NCBI GenBank assembly: GCA_022448645.1 | Contig: JAKVBZ010000005.1 | Span: 66,685 to 130,684 of the forward strand | DNA length: 64,000 nt | Reading direction: 5' to 3' | Source of the DNA: Pirellulaceae bacterium | GTDB taxonomy: Bacteria; Planctomycetota; Planctomycetia; Pirellulales; Pirellulaceae | Shown: one piece after another, positions 63,280 to 64,000 of the stretch | How positions within the stretch are numbered: the stretch's first letter is position 1 | Layout: every line of letters starts with the position of its first letter | Position numbers and translations under genes: made by a program | Notes under the pieces: generated by a model | The model's database searches: none | What the model was told of the DNA's origin: nothing | Seen by the model: the letters and a program-made list of their open reading frames with translations, nothing else

Positions 63280-64000
63280 ATGAATAGTGCACCACCCCAG
63301 TCAACCATATACCTCACCGCTGCTCAAGCTCTGGTGAAATATCTGCAGGTGCAATACAGCTCACGTGATGGTGAACGGCAGCGTTTGATACACGGAGCGT
63401 TCGGCATCTTTGGCCATGGAAACGTAGCCGGTCTGGCCCAGGCTTTGCAGGAACGAGGTACAGATCTACCCTACTTTCAACCTTGCAACGAACAGTCAAT
63501 GGTCCACACCGCTAGTGGGTTCGCCAAAGCCAACCGGCGATTATCTACCTTTGCGTGTATGTCATCGATTGGCCCCGGTTCCACGAACATGGTCACCGGC
63601 GCGGCAACGGCGACCGTCAACCGACTACCCGTGCTGTTGGTGCCAGCCGACTATTATGCCACACGCCATCAAGGCCCTGTGCTACAACAACTGGAACATC
63701 CGGTGTCAGCCGACCTCAGCGTCAACGACTGTTTTCGGCCAGTGAGCCGATTCTTCGATCGTATCTCACGTCCTGAACAATTACTAACAGCGCTGCCCGA
63801 AGCCATGCGGGTACTCACCGATCCAGCCGAAACCGGAGCGGTGACCATCGCCATGCCACAAGATGTGCAATCTCACGCCTATGACTATCCGATCAGCTTC
63901 TTTGAAGAGCACACTTGGCAAATCGAACGCCGTCTACCCGATCCGCAACAAATCGAACAAGTAATCTCACTGCTGAAAGCAGCCAAGCGCCCGTTGATTG
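63280..64000 (+). CDS. iolD: ThDP-dependent iolD-like hydrolase (5' part, runs off window end)
   Basis: 240 residues visible. The N-terminal ThDP-enzyme part matches 3D-(3,5/4)-trihydroxycyclohexane-1,2-dione hydrolase closely: HGAFGIFGHGNVAGLAQAL, CNEQSMVHTASGFAKANRR, CMSSIGPGSTNMVTGAA. IolD opens the ring in myo-inositol breakdown. Relatives such as acetolactate synthase differ in these blocks. AAGG precedes the ATG at 63280. Rest of the gene lies outside. Confidence 0.9.
   Translation, partial: MNSAPPQSTIYLTAAQALVKYLQVQYSSRDGERQRLIHGAFGIFGHGNVAGLAQALQERGTDLPYFQPCNEQSMVHTASGFAKANRRLSTFACMSSIGPGSTNMVTGAATATVNRLPVLLVPADYYATRHQGPVLQQLEHPVSADLSVNDCFRPVSRFFDRISRPEQLLTALPEAMRVLTDPAETGAVTIAMPQDVQSHAYDYPISFFEEHTWQIERRLPDPQQIEQVISLLKAAKRPLI

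Overview
The window looks like a chromosomal segment of a planctomycete, probably of the Pirellulaceae type. The evidence is a DUF1559 pseudopilin-like protein, PEP-CTERM and LamG secreted proteins, an SHD1-domain protein, a transthyretin-like lipoprotein, several families of secreted TIM-barrel hydrolases, and a mix of Shine-Dalgarno and SD-less starts. I saw no tRNA, rRNA, CRISPR array, transposase or phage gene.

Layout. 1-3.2 kb holds nusA and the 5' part of infB on the minus strand. 3.6-7.6 kb holds three minus-strand genes: a membrane-anchored VWA protein, a DUF1559 protein and a LamG/PEP-CTERM protein. 8-32 kb is an accessory catabolic region. On the plus strand are a CehA/McbA-type PHP protein, a second LamG protein, a small PHP hydrolase and an anchored protein. 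On the minus strand is one probable operon from about 26.6 down to 16.4 kb: TIM-barrel protein, GHL10-like hydrolase, second TIM-barrel protein, BNR sialidase-like protein, another GHL10-like hydrolase, isochorismatase-like hydrolase, amidohydrolase, and a decayed PEP-CTERM gene. Divergent to it at 26.9 kb is another GHL10-like gene. It is followed by a glycosidase-like pseudogene, a nucleotide-sugar-epimerase-type dehydrogenase, an enolase-superfamily sugar-acid dehydratase and a truncated SMP-30 lactonase gene. Four GHL10-like paralogues in about 20 kb, plus two more TIM-barrel proteins and sugar-acid enzymes, suggest a locus for taking apart an unidentified acidic or decorated glycan. No transporter or regulator is visible inside it, and three of its genes are broken.

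32-50 kb is mostly housekeeping: lysA, an MFS-yjbQ-helicase operon, recQ-like, GDPD, a tungsten aldehyde ferredoxin oxidoreductase, nadD, an FG-GAP protein, an NtrB-like kinase and several planctomycete-type unknowns. 50.8-60 kb holds mqnE (menaquinone by the futalosine route) and a tight plus-strand run selB-selA-guaB-SHD1 protein ending in a near-perfect intrinsic terminator. 60-64 kb holds a DacZ-like diadenylate cyclase, an Nramp-like transporter with a large soluble insertion, and the start of an iolD-like gene cut by the window edge.

Strongest leads: the four-paralogue hydrolase locus with its shared acidic signature; the Nramp-like protein without the usual metal motif and with a soluble domain; and three recent-looking gene lesions in the glycan region (a nonsense codon in a signal peptide, a frameshift before a PEP-CTERM tail, and a truncated lactonase). 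All functional statements come from reading motifs by eye; no database search was possible.
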